Origin: Ilumatobacteraceae bacterium
Lineage (GTDB): Bacteria; Actinomycetota; Acidimicrobiia; Acidimicrobiales; Ilumatobacteraceae
Assembly: GCA_022843125.1 (NCBI GenBank)
Contig: JALHOG010000063.1
Location: 1-33,391, forward strand
Direction of reading: 5' to 3'
DNA length: 33,391 nucleotides
Shown here piece by piece: positions 6,224-14,373 of this stretch (positions are counted from its first letter, which is position 1; every line of letters starts with the position of its first letter). The translations under genes and the position numbers were made by a program. The notes beneath the pieces were generated by a model. That model was not told where the DNA came from. It ran no database searches and was given only the letters and a program-made list of their open reading frames with translations.

Positions 6224-8080
6224 TCAGGGAGCCGGCACCGGGAGGATCGTGATCCGACCCTCGCCGCCACGCGGGTACTGCGCGGCCGAGACGACCCCGC
6301 CGAGCGGACCCTGGATGTACGTCTGCAGGGCCTGCTGATCGCTGACGCCGATCGTGGTGAACGGCAACACCGGGTAGGCGTCACCGCCGGCCAGCGAGAA
6401 GTTCAGACCGACCACCGTGACGGTGACGTTCTGGGTGACACCGTCCTGGACGACGACTGTGCCGTCCGCCAGGATCAGCGTCCGGACGCGTGCTCCGGGT
6501 GTGATCTGAGCACCGGTGCTCGCATCGGTGATGCGGGCCGGCTGCGTCGGATCGATCACGAGGATGGTGCCGTCCGACGGGTGGGCGAAGCCGCCCTCGC
6601 CGGATGCCGGCAACCGCGTGGCGCCCTCCTCGAAGAGCTGGCGCAGGGACTCGCCCGGCACGTCTTCGGCGACGGCGATGAAGTTGCCGAACGGCTGCAG
6701 CCGGAACGTGTCGTCCAGCGAGATCGGGCCCGCAACCTGATCGATCTCGCCGCGGATGCCACCACCGTTGATGATGCCGATCTGCGGGGTGTCGAGATCG
6801 AACGTCGCCGCCTGTGCCTGGCCGGCGGCGAGGATGCCGTCGGCGATCAGGTTGGCGCAGTTGGTCTCGAGCCCGCGGACCTCGGCCCGCTCGCAGTCGA
6901 GGTCGACGTCGCTGGAGCCGATGATCGTCTCCTTCAGACCTGCGACGAATGCCGCGACCGGCTCCTGGACCTTCTTCAGCTGGAAGCGGTCGAGCCCGAC
7001 GGCAGCCGGGCCACGATCGGTCACGATCTGGAGGCCGGAGTCGGCGTCGTCCCACGACAGCACGTTGCCCTTGCGGTCGAACGTCACCTGGAGCTGGCCG
7101 ACATAGCGGTAGTTGCCCGGTGTGGTGACGATCGGGACCTGCTTGCCCGAGGCGTCCTGGACGATCTGGGGGTACGACCCGAAGACGTTGGCCTCGTCGC
7201 CGGGGATGAGCTCGTCGCCCTCGTCGGCGAGCAGTTCGTCGCCGCCGCCACCGATGATGACGTCGACGTTCTTCAACGAGCTGGCGAGAGCGATCTCCTC
7301 AGCCAGTCCCTGCAGGTGCGACACCAGGATGATCTTGTTGACCTTCCGCTTGGTGAGGGCATCGACTTCCGCCTGGGCGATGGCGATGATCTCGGGGCTG
7401 ATCTCGACCGCGCCCGGCGACGAGATCGTGCGCAGCACCGGCGTGGTGAGGCCGACGACGCCGATCCGCTCACCGCGTTCGCGGATGATCGTGCTCGACA
7501 CGATGCGTCCCTCGGCGGCGAGCGTCGCGAGCGACGGCTCCTCCGAGAAGTCGAGATTGGCGGACACGAACGGCGTGCGGCCGACCGTCTCGATGAACCG
7601 CGCCAGCGTGGCCGGTCCGAAGTCGAACTCGTGGTTGCCGATCGCGAGAGCGTCGTAGCGGAGACGCTTCACCGCGAGGCCGTCGTAGAACGGGGCGCCG
7701 GGCTGCTGCGACGCCTGGAACCGCGTGCCGGCAAGGTAGTTGTCGCCGGAGTTGAGCAGCACGACGCCGCGCTTGAACGCCTCGCCGCGGTCGTAGGTGG
7801 CCCAACCGGACTGGCGGCGCAGGGTGTCGACCTTGCGTGTGAAGCGTGCGATGCCCCCGTACTCGGCGAGGTCCTCGCCTTCCGCTGACGGGTCCAGATC
7901 GATCACCTGCGGCAGCAGGGCCGACTCGCCGTCGTTGTTGTGCAGGATGGTCAGGGTGAAGTCGGGCCGATCGGCCTTGCTCCAGCCGGCTGATGTGTTG
8001 CCTGCTGCCGTGATGCCGGTGAGTGTCACCGTTGCGACGAGACCGCTGATCGCGATCCTCCGTCGTCCGCCGTATCTCAT
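6224..8080 (-). CDS. Exported UshA-like 5'-nucleotidase/metallophosphatase with altered metal ligands
   Basis: A 618-residue secreted protein. An Arg-rich start and a hydrophobic stretch (about residues 9-30) form a signal peptide. Residues about 42-300 are a calcineurin-type metallophosphatase domain: NND (D50), GD at 112-113, GNHE (N149, H150) and SHLQ (H255). Residues about 380-600 are the 5'-nucleotidase C-terminal domain with NGGGIRG, FRLQPFGN and GGDAYPV. UshA homologues hydrolyse nucleotides or cyclic nucleotides outside the membrane. Two metal-ligand motifs differ. The first site reads DGE rather than DxH, and the usual GHxH reads GGGGD (277-281), so the bimetal site would be reorganised or lost. 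GAAGGGG lies eight bases upstream of the ATG, and TAAGGT (8125-8120) could be its -10. Confidence 0.88.
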   Translation of the reverse strand: MRYGGRRRIAISGLVATVTLTGITAAGNTSAGWSKADRPDFTLTILHNNDGESALLPQVIDLDPSAEGEDLAEYGGIARFTRKVDTLRRQSGWATYDRGEAFKRGVVLLNSGDNYLAGTRFQASQQPGAPFYDGLAVKRLRYDALAIGNHEFDFGPATLARFIETVGRTPFVSANLDFSEEPSLATLAAEGRIVSSTIIRERGERIGVVGLTTPVLRTISSPGAVEISPEIIAIAQAEVDALTKRKVNKIILVSHLQGLAEEIALASSLKNVDVIIGGGGDELLADEGDELIPGDEANVFGSYPQIVQDASGKQVPIVTTPGNYRYVGQLQVTFDRKGNVLSWDDADSGLQIVTDRGPAAVGLDRFQLKKVQEPVAAFVAGLKETIIGSSDVDLDCERAEVRGLETNCANLIADGILAAGQAQAATFDLDTPQIGIINGGGIRGEIDQVAGPISLDDTFRLQPFGNFIAVAEDVPGESLRQLFEEGATRLPASGEGGFAHPSDGTILVIDPTQPARITDASTGAQITPGARVRTLILADGTVVVQDGVTQNVTVTVVGLNFSLAGGDAYPVLPFTTIGVSDQQALQTYIQGPLGGVVSAAQYPRGGEGRITILPVPAP

Positions 8081-8119
8081 GAGTGCGCCCCTTCTCGTGT
8101 CGTGTGTGCCCGCGAGGGG

Positions 8120-8125
8120 ACCTTA
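8120..8125 (-). promoter_or_regulatory. Candidate -10 box TAAGGT of the UshA-like gene
   Basis: TAAGGT on the minus strand lies about 39 bases before the ATG at 8080, leaving a leader of about 30 bases that contains the GAAGGGG ribosome site. The rest of the gap (8082-8219) shows no gene. Confidence 0.35.
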
Positions 8126-8219
8126 GGCCACGGCTGAAGCCCCGTCACCTGCCCGTCTTGAGTGTTCCTTGCCGATCTGTCTCACGCTCGGTGGGCAGGG
8201 GCGCGACGTTCGCGCTGGA

Positions 8220-9107
8220 TCAGATCAGACCGAGCAGCTTGGCGGCGTTGAGCTTCATGATTTTCGGACGAACCGTGTCCTTGATATCCAGCGTCTCGAA
8301 GTCGGCGATCCAGCGGTCAGGGGTGATCAGCGGGAAGTCGGAGCCGAACAGCACCTTGTCCTGGAGCAGGGTGTTCGCGTACCGGATCAGGTTCGGTGGG
8401 AAGTACTTCGGCGACCACCCGGACAGATCGATGTACACGTCGCGCTTGTGCGTCGCCACGGCGAGCGCCTCGTCCTGCCAGGGGAACGCCGGGTGCGCCA
8501 TGATGATCTTCAGACCGGGGAAGTCGGCCGCCACATCGTCGATGTACATGGGGTTGGCCATGCGGAGCTTGATCCCACCGCCGCCCGGCAAGGCTGCCCC
8601 GATGCCGGTCTGGCCGGTGTGGAACAGCGCGATCCGGTCGTGCTCGGCGATCGCCTGGTAGATCGGGTAGTACTGCGGATCGTTCGGGAAGAAGTTCTGC
8701 ACGTTCGGATGGAACTTGAAGCCCTTCACATCGTGCTCGCGCACGAGGCGATGCACCTGGTTGACGGCGTACTTGCCCATGTGCGGGTCGACCGAACCGA
8801 ACGGGATCAACACGTCCGGGTTGTCGGCAGCCGCCTGCGCGATCTCGTCGTTCGGCACCGGTGCGACGCCCATCGTGGTAGTGGCGTCGACCGTGAACAC
8901 GACGGCCATCATCTTGCGCTCGCGGTAGTAGGCGGCCATCTCGCTCGCCGGCGGGCGATGGATGTGCGCCTTCGCGAAGTACTGGTCGGCGGCCTCCTGC
9001 AGTTCTGGCGAGAGCGCCCCGCATCCGGTCACCTCGGACACCTCGGCGTGGGTGTGCACGTCGATCGCGACGAGCGAGTCGATGTCGATCTTGTGAGCGT
9101 CGGCCAT
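8220..9107 (-). CDS. Amidohydrolase-family protein (amidohydrolase 2 type)
   Basis: A 295-residue TIM-barrel metal-dependent hydrolase or decarboxylase of the group that includes ACMSD and gamma-resorcylate decarboxylase. The HxH of strand 1 is at H18 and H20 (IDVHTH). Later barrel motifs are KGFKFHP, IIMAHPAFPW (metal His) and VLFGSDFP (catalytic Asp). These residues are all present, so it should be active, on an unknown substrate. Members act in catabolism of aromatic or cyclic acids. The ATG at 9107 begins just before strand 1; upstream codons give an unrelated Arg- and Cys-containing stretch. CAACCT lies seven bases upstream (9120-9115) as a possible -10 of a leaderless transcript. It is divergent from the TauE/SafE permease gene. 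Confidence 0.85.
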   Translation of the reverse strand: MADAHKIDIDSLVAIDVHTHAEVSEVTGCGALSPELQEAADQYFAKAHIHRPPASEMAAYYRERKMMAVVFTVDATTTMGVAPVPNDEIAQAAADNPDVLIPFGSVDPHMGKYAVNQVHRLVREHDVKGFKFHPNVQNFFPNDPQYYPIYQAIAEHDRIALFHTGQTGIGAALPGGGGIKLRMANPMYIDDVAADFPGLKIIMAHPAFPWQDEALAVATHKRDVYIDLSGWSPKYFPPNLIRYANTLLQDKVLFGSDFPLITPDRWIADFETLDIKDTVRPKIMKLNAAKLLGLI

Positions 9108-9196
9108 GTCAACCAGGTTGCCACACCTGATCGGCGCGTGTGTAGCTCGACTGGGCGACACGGTGCCGGGTGCCGGGCACCTGGCAGCATCGGGAG

Positions 9197-9952
9197 GTGC
9201 TGTGGTGGGAGGCGTTGCTGCTCGTCGGTGGCGGGTTCGCGGCCGGGTTCATCAACGCCAACGCGGGCGGGGCATCGGTGCTCACCGTGCCGCTGCTGGT
9301 GCTCGCCGGCGTGCCAGGCAACGATGCCAACGCGTCGAACCGGATCGGCATCTTCGCATCGAGCCTCGCGGCCACGACGGCGTTCCGTCGGCTCGGCGTG
9401 CGCGGCTTGCGCCGTGCTGTGCCGATCCTGCTCCCGATCGTCGCCGGGTCGATGGTGGGCGCCTACGGGATCAGCCTGCTCACCGATGCGGCGTTCGAGC
9501 GCGTCTTCGGCCTGCTGATGCTGCCCGTCGTGTTCTTCGCGGTGAGGCCGCCGACTCTTCGACCCGACGCGTCGCCGTGGCCGCTGACCGCGACGGTCGT
9601 CGCCTTCTTCGCAGTGGGCGTCTACGGCGGTGCCGTCCAAGCCGGCGTGGGTCTCATCATGCTCGCGCTGCTGACGCGAACCGGGTACGACCTCGTGCTC
9701 GCCAACAACGTGAAGGCGGTCGCCAACCTCGTCATCACAGCGGTCGCGCTCGCGGTGTTCATCCCCCAGGGCCGTGTGGCCTGGGGACCGGCGATCGTCC
9801 TCGCTGTGGGTTTCACGGCGGGCGGCTACCTCGGCGCCCACGCGGCGGTGAAGGGCGGTGAGCGCTTCATCCGTGCGGTGATGGTGGCGTCGGCCGTGCT
9901 GCTGGCGGGCGAGCTGCTCGGCGTCTACAGCTGGCTCGCCGACCGCTTCTGA
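9197..9952 (+). CDS. TSUP-family permease (TauE/SafE type)
   Basis: A 251-residue membrane protein with about eight hydrophobic segments in two similar halves. The half-site motifs are GFAAGFINANAGGAS near the N-terminus and GVYGGAVQAGVGLIM in the middle. The family exports or takes up small organic or sulfur anions such as sulfite, sulfoacetate or taurine. The substrate here is unknown, although a sulfur anion would fit the cysteine-biosynthesis genes nearby. GTG at 9197 places the first TM helix directly at the N-terminus as in relatives, and CAGCAT lies six bases upstream. GTG at 9170 is the alternative and would add nine residues. It runs toward smpB on the other strand. Confidence 0.85.
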   Translation: MLWWEALLLVGGGFAAGFINANAGGASVLTVPLLVLAGVPGNDANASNRIGIFASSLAATTAFRRLGVRGLRRAVPILLPIVAGSMVGAYGISLLTDAAFERVFGLLMLPVVFFAVRPPTLRPDASPWPLTATVVAFFAVGVYGGAVQAGVGLIMLALLTRTGYDLVLANNVKAVANLVITAVALAVFIPQGRVAWGPAIVLAVGFTAGGYLGAHAAVKGGERFIRAVMVASAVLLAGELLGVYSWLADRF

Positions 9953-9982
9953 CCCACCGGTCGCGGCGCAGTGGTGTCGCCG

Positions 9983-10486
9983 TCAGCCGGCGTGCTTGCG
10001 TTGCCGGCCGAGCTCGCGTTCGACGTCACGCGCCGCGTCTCGCGCGGCGATCGCATGGCGCTTGTCTTCCTTGGTGCGGCCCTTGCCGACGCCGAGCTCG
10101 ACCTTCACGCGGCCGTCGCGGAAGTAGAGGCTCATCGGCACGACCGACACCCGCTCCTGGTCGACCCTGGCCTTGAGCTTGCGGATCTCGTCGCGATGGA
10201 GGAGCAGCTTGCGGGCTCGGGTGGGGTCGTGGGCGCCCCAGCTGGTGGCGAATGCGTACGGCGCCACGTGGACGCCCTCGAGCCACACTTCGCCGTTGCG
10301 GACCCGGGCGAAGGCATCGCCGAGCTGGACCTGGGCTTCGCGCATCGCCTTGACCTCGCTGCCCATCAGCACGACGCCGGCCTCGATCACGTCGTCGATG
10401 TCGTAGTTGCGGCGCGCGGCCTTGTTGCTCGCGATGAGCTTCGTCCCGGGCGGCGCGCCCTTCGCCTTCTTCGACGTCTTGGCCAT
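9983..10486 (-). CDS. smpB: SsrA-binding protein SmpB
   Basis: The 167-residue SmpB carries tmRNA to stalled ribosomes, its body mimicking the missing anticodon arm and its C-terminal tail entering the mRNA channel. Recognisable features are the N-terminal NKAARRNYDI, then VLMGSEVKAMR, EVWLEGVHVAPY, the RARKLLLHRDEI segment, LYFRDGRVKVELGVGKG and a basic C-terminal tail with Arg- and Lys-rich helical repeats. Length and order match the family. The ATG at 10486 gives the normal start; an in-frame GTG at 10507 would add seven residues. A TAGCCT box (10528-10523) precedes it. The tmRNA gene lies about 9.5 kb away in the same window. Confidence 0.97.
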   Translation of the reverse strand: MAKTSKKAKGAPPGTKLIASNKAARRNYDIDDVIEAGVVLMGSEVKAMREAQVQLGDAFARVRNGEVWLEGVHVAPYAFATSWGAHDPTRARKLLLHRDEIRKLKARVDQERVSVVPMSLYFRDGRVKVELGVGKGRTKEDKRHAIAARDAARDVERELGRQRKHAG

Positions 10487-10522
10487 GATCGGTTCTCTCG
10501 TCTTCACACGGAGGTGGGGCCG

Positions 10523-10528
10523 AGGCTA
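10523..10528 (-). promoter_or_regulatory. Candidate -10 box TAGCCT of smpB
   Basis: On the minus strand, TAGCCT lies 36 bases upstream of the smpB ATG at 10486 and 15 bases from the alternative GTG. It shares a 60-base divergent promoter region with the mec gene. Confidence 0.4.
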
Positions 10529-10557
10529 CCGAGCCGCTCGGCTTCGGGAGTCACGGG

Positions 10558-10563
10558 TATGGT
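10558..10563 (+). promoter_or_regulatory. -10 box TATGGT for leaderless mec
   Basis: TATGGT is followed by exactly seven bases and the GTG at 10571. No ribosome site is present. The predicted transcript begins at the start codon. Confidence 0.6.
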
Positions 10564-10570
10564 GCCGTCC

Positions 10571-10993
10571 GTGCTGCGACTCGACCAGACGGTCTTCGAT
10601 GCGATCTGTTCCATGGCGTTCCGGGAGTACCCGCTCGAGATGTGCGGCCTGATCGCAGGCGACCCTGCAGCTCACGGGCCGGCCCATGCCGTGCGGTTCT
10701 ACCCGTGCCGCAACGTCGCCGAGTCGGCGAAGCTGTACACGATCGATCCGACCGATCACTTCAAGGCGGAGATGGACGCCGACGACCACGACTGGGAGAT
10801 CCAGGGCGTCGTGCACAGCCACACCCATTCCGAGCCGTACCCGAGTCCGACCGACGTCGCGCAGGCGCCCGACCCCGGCTGGCACTACGTGATCGTCAGC
10901 CTGAAGCGCGACGCGCCCGAGCTGCGCAGCTACCGCATCATCGACGGCACGATCGCCGAAGAACCCGTTCACGTTGTGCGAGACACAACATGA
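10571..10993 (+). CDS. mec: JAMM-motif metalloprotease, Mec (CysO-cysteine peptidase) type
   Basis: A 140-residue MPN/JAMM zinc peptidase. The catalytic set is visible: E23 in YPLEMCGL, H82 and H84 in HSH, and D95 in SPTD. Size and motifs match mycobacterial Mec (Rv1334), which cuts cysteine from the C-terminus of the small carrier CysO after CysM has made it. In Mycobacterium tuberculosis the order is mec-cysO-cysM. Here a CysM-type gene lies 1.3 kb downstream, and no CysO gene is found between them. The GTG start at 10571 follows the TATGGT box; upstream in-frame codons continue through the opposite smpB region and are not part of the gene. Its last codons form part of a terminator hairpin. 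The Mec assignment is by similarity and neighbourhood. Confidence 0.85.
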   Translation: MLRLDQTVFDAICSMAFREYPLEMCGLIAGDPAAHGPAHAVRFYPCRNVAESAKLYTIDPTDHFKAEMDADDHDWEIQGVVHSHTHSEPYPSPTDVAQAPDPGWHYVIVSLKRDAPELRSYRIIDGTIAEEPVHVVRDTT

Positions 10994-11011
10994 ACACTGA
11001 CGTGAACGGGT
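10963..11011. terminator. Nested-hairpin bidirectional terminator between mec and the thiolase gene
   Basis: ACCCGTTCACG (10963-10973) pairs with CGTGAACGGGT (11001-11011). Inside it GTTGTG (10973-10978) can pair with CACAAC (10984-10989). The structure includes the last codons of mec and ends just before the thiolase stop at 11015-11013, so it can act on both convergent transcripts. Confidence 0.6.
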
Positions 11012-11012
11012 G

Positions 11013-12158
<1,146 letters not shown>

Positions 12159-12165
12159 GCCTGCG

Positions 12166-12171
12166 ACGTTA
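12166..12171 (-). promoter_or_regulatory. -10 box TAACGT for leaderless thiolase gene
   Basis: Read on the minus strand, TAACGT is followed by CGCAGGC (7 bases) and the ATG at 12158. Confidence 0.55.
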
Positions 12172-12230
12172 TGCGGGACGGCGCTGCGCCGACGAGGTCG
12201 CACGGCTGTACGGACATACGCGAGCCCGTG

Positions 12231-12272
12231 TAGATTCCCGACAACTCATATCGGATTTATCGGAATGATCCG
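12231..12272 (+). promoter_or_regulatory. cysM promoter/operator: TAGATT box and TATCGGA direct repeat
   Basis: TAGATT (12231-12236) is a good -10 box. Just downstream lie two copies of TATCGGA (12249-12255 and 12258-12264, nine bases apart) and an inverted CGGA-ATGA-TCCG (12261-12272). The location around the expected transcript start suggests a repressor site. The regulator is unknown. Confidence 0.4.
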
Positions 12273-12302
12273 GTTTCGAGCCAGGTTGGAGAGGTCATGA
12301 TC

Positions 12303-13310
12303 ATGGACGTGCACACGACGAGCCACGCGGCCCCGGCGATCGGCGGCGTCAGCGGCATCCATGCCAGCGTGCTCGACCTCGTCGGCAACACCCCCGTCGT
12401 CGACGTGTCGAACCTCTCGCCCAACCCGAACGTCCGGATCCTCGCCAAGCTCGAGATGCAGAACCCGTTCGGCTCGGTGAAGGACCGCATCGCCAAGGCG
12501 ATGATCGAGGCCGCCGAGAAGGACGGTTCGCTGCTGCCGGGCCAGACGATCCTCGAGCCGTCGTCCGGGAACACCGGCATCGCGCTGGCGGCGATCGCTC
12601 GGCTCAAGGGCTACCCGATCAAGATCCTGCTCCCCGAGAGTGTCTCGATCGAACGCCGCCAGATGCTCGAGATCATGGGCGCCGAGATCATCCTCACCCC
12701 CGGTGAGGAGGGCTCGAACGGCGCCGTGCGGCGGGCCCAGCAGCTCGCCGAGGAACACCCGGAGTGGTGCTTCATCTACCAGTACGGCAACGACGCCAAC
12801 CCGCGTGCCCACTACGAGGGCACCGGCCCGGAGATCTGGCGCGACGTGCCTGAGATCACCCACTTCGTCGCCGGGCTCGGGACGAGCGGGACGCTGATGG
12901 GCACCGGCCGTTTCCTCAAGGAGCAGAACCCCGACATCCAGATCGTGGCGATCGAGCCGCCGCTCGGCGAGCGCGTCGAGGGGTTGCGCAACATGGACGA
13001 GGGCTACATCCCACCGGTGTTCGAGAACTGGAACGGCTTCGACCTGCTCGACCGCAAGCGCGTCGTGCGGCCCCGCGAGTCGATCGAGTGGACCCGGCGC
13101 CTCGTGGCGGAGTGCGGCATCTTCGCCGGCCTGTCGTCGGGTGCGGCGCTCGCAGGCACGGTCAAGGTCGCGAACGGTATCCCGGCGGGGGAAACAGCGA
13201 CGATCGTGTTCATCGTCTGCGACGGCGGCTGGAAGTACCTCTCGACCGGCGCCTACACCGCCGACCTCGACGAGGCCGAAGCCAACGCCGAGGCGATCAT
13301 TTACTTCTGA
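12303..13310 (+). CDS. cysM: Cysteine synthase, CysM (O-phosphoserine sulfhydrylase) type
   Basis: A 335-residue PLP enzyme of the cysteine-synthase family. The PLP lysine is K60 (GSVKDR), the substrate loop is SSGNTG and the phosphate-binding glycine loop is GTSGT. Several stretches match Mycobacterium tuberculosis CysM, which uses O-phosphoserine and thiocarboxylated CysO: VERR-like IERRQ, YQYGN, ITHFVAGLGT, LMGTGRFL, LRNMDEG and the C-terminal GWKYLSTGAY. The Arg of LRNMDEG, R229 here, corresponds to CysM Arg220, which binds the substrate phosphate. I therefore favour CysM over the O-acetylserine enzyme CysK. GGAGAGG is eight bases before ATG 12303 but only two before ATG 12297, so 12303 is preferred. 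The mec gene is nearby; cysO is not seen. Confidence 0.88.
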   Translation: MDVHTTSHAAPAIGGVSGIHASVLDLVGNTPVVDVSNLSPNPNVRILAKLEMQNPFGSVKDRIAKAMIEAAEKDGSLLPGQTILEPSSGNTGIALAAIARLKGYPIKILLPESVSIERRQMLEIMGAEIILTPGEEGSNGAVRRAQQLAEEHPEWCFIYQYGNDANPRAHYEGTGPEIWRDVPEITHFVAGLGTSGTLMGTGRFLKEQNPDIQIVAIEPPLGERVEGLRNMDEGYIPPVFENWNGFDLLDRKRVVRPRESIEWTRRLVAECGIFAGLSSGAALAGTVKVANGIPAGETATIVFIVCDGGWKYLSTGAYTADLDEAEANAEAIIYF

Positions 13311-13338
13311 CGGTCCCGCCGCGCACGCGAGCCGCGCC

Positions 13339-14373
13339 TCAGCGCTTGTGGAGATGGATCGGCTGAGCGTGGAGGAAGCGGCTGGTGTAGCTGGTGATGT
13401 TGCCGATGTAGGCGGCTCGCTCGTAGGCGGTCGGGTCGGCCACGGCGTCGCGACGCATCGCCCCACGCATCTCGCTCACCGATCGGTACCCGTGATCGCG
13501 CATCCACTCGGTGAGTTCGTGCTCGATGTTCGACAGGTAGCTCGCCCCGTGGAACAGCAGCGCAGACGTCATCATCGTCACGTCGGCGCCGGCCAGGAGC
13601 AGCTTGGCGGCGTCGCGGCCCGCGTGCACACCCGTCGACCCGGCGATCGAGATGTGCAGGAAGTCGCGCGAGATCGCGATCCAGCGCAGCGGTAGTCGCA
13701 GCTCGGCCTGCGTGCTGAGTCCGATCTTCGGCTTGACGTCGAGCGTCTCCATGTCGAGGTCGGGGGAGTAGAAGCGGTTGAACATCACCACGCCGGAGGC
13801 GCCCGCGTCTTGCAGCCCGACGAGGAACGACGCGAGCGACGAGTAGTAGGGCGAGATCTTCACCGCGACGGGGATCTTCACCTCGCCGGTGAGCAGGGCC
13901 ACGAGTTCGAGCTGATCGGCTTCGACGTCGACGCCGGTGCGGGCCGGATCGGCGGCGACCGTGTAGAGGTTGAGCTCGATCGCGTCGGCGCCGGCGTCTT
14001 CGAGCAGTCGTGCGTACCGGATCCAGCCGCCGATGTTGGTGCCGTTCAGGCTGGCGATCACCGGGATGTCGACGCGATCCTTGGCCGCCTCGACGAGCGC
14101 GAGGTAGGTGTCGGGGCCGGTGTTGTAGTCGTCGATGTCCGGGAAGAACGACGACGCCTCACCGAAGCTGTCGGCGTGCGCCGAGAACAGCCGATCGATC
14201 TCGGAGGTCTCGTGCTCGATCTGCTCCTCGAACAGCGACGGGAGAACCACGGCCGCCGCCCCTGCGTCCTGGAGTTCGGCGAGCTTGTCGAGGTCGCCGG
14301 TGTACGGCCCGGCCGACGCCACCAGGGGTGAACGCAGCCTGAGGCCGAGGTACTCGCTGTGCAGGTCAGTCAT
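13339..14373 (-). CDS. Dihydroorotate-dehydrogenase-like flavoprotein
   Basis: A 344-residue FMN TIM-barrel protein of the DHOD superfamily, of the type found beside pyruvate:ferredoxin oxidoreductase. Visible features are the N-terminal YLGLRLRSPLVASAGP (FMN site), LNGTNIGG, DAIELNLYTV, PVAVKISPYYSS (Lys near FMN), VVMFNRFYSPD and the C-terminal phosphate-binding IAGSTGVHAGRDAAKLLLAGA. It lacks an obvious iron-sulfur motif. The ATG at 14373 overlaps the last eight bases of nifJ, so the two are translationally coupled. That suggests it handles electrons or a substrate linked to NifJ rather than making pyrimidines. It ends tail-to-tail with cysM. True DHOD activity is possible but less likely. 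Confidence 0.85.
   Translation of the reverse strand: MTDLHSEYLGLRLRSPLVASAGPYTGDLDKLAELQDAGAAAVVLPSLFEEQIEHETSEIDRLFSAHADSFGEASSFFPDIDDYNTGPDTYLALVEAAKDRVDIPVIASLNGTNIGGWIRYARLLEDAGADAIELNLYTVAADPARTGVDVEADQLELVALLTGEVKIPVAVKISPYYSSLASFLVGLQDAGASGVVMFNRFYSPDLDMETLDVKPKIGLSTQAELRLPLRWIAISRDFLHISIAGSTGVHAGRDAAKLLLAGADVTMMTSALLFHGASYLSNIEHELTEWMRDHGYRSVSEMRGAMRRDAVADPTAYERAAYIGNITSYTSRFLHAQPIHLHKR

Noticed and set aside
6581..7888. A 435-codon plus-strand open frame opposite the UshA-like gene
   Set aside because: It is antisense to a gene with full domain signatures, with low-complexity Asp/Arg/Leu composition and no ribosome site or -10 box.
12303..13310. Calling the cysteine synthase CysK
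   Set aside because: LRNMDEG, GWKYLSTGAY and the nearby mec gene fit CysM better.
12246..13466. A 406-codon minus-strand open frame opposite cysM
   Set aside because: Its codons are the mirror of a strong cysM gene in GC-rich DNA; the product is rich in His, Asp and Arg with no domain. Shadow frame.
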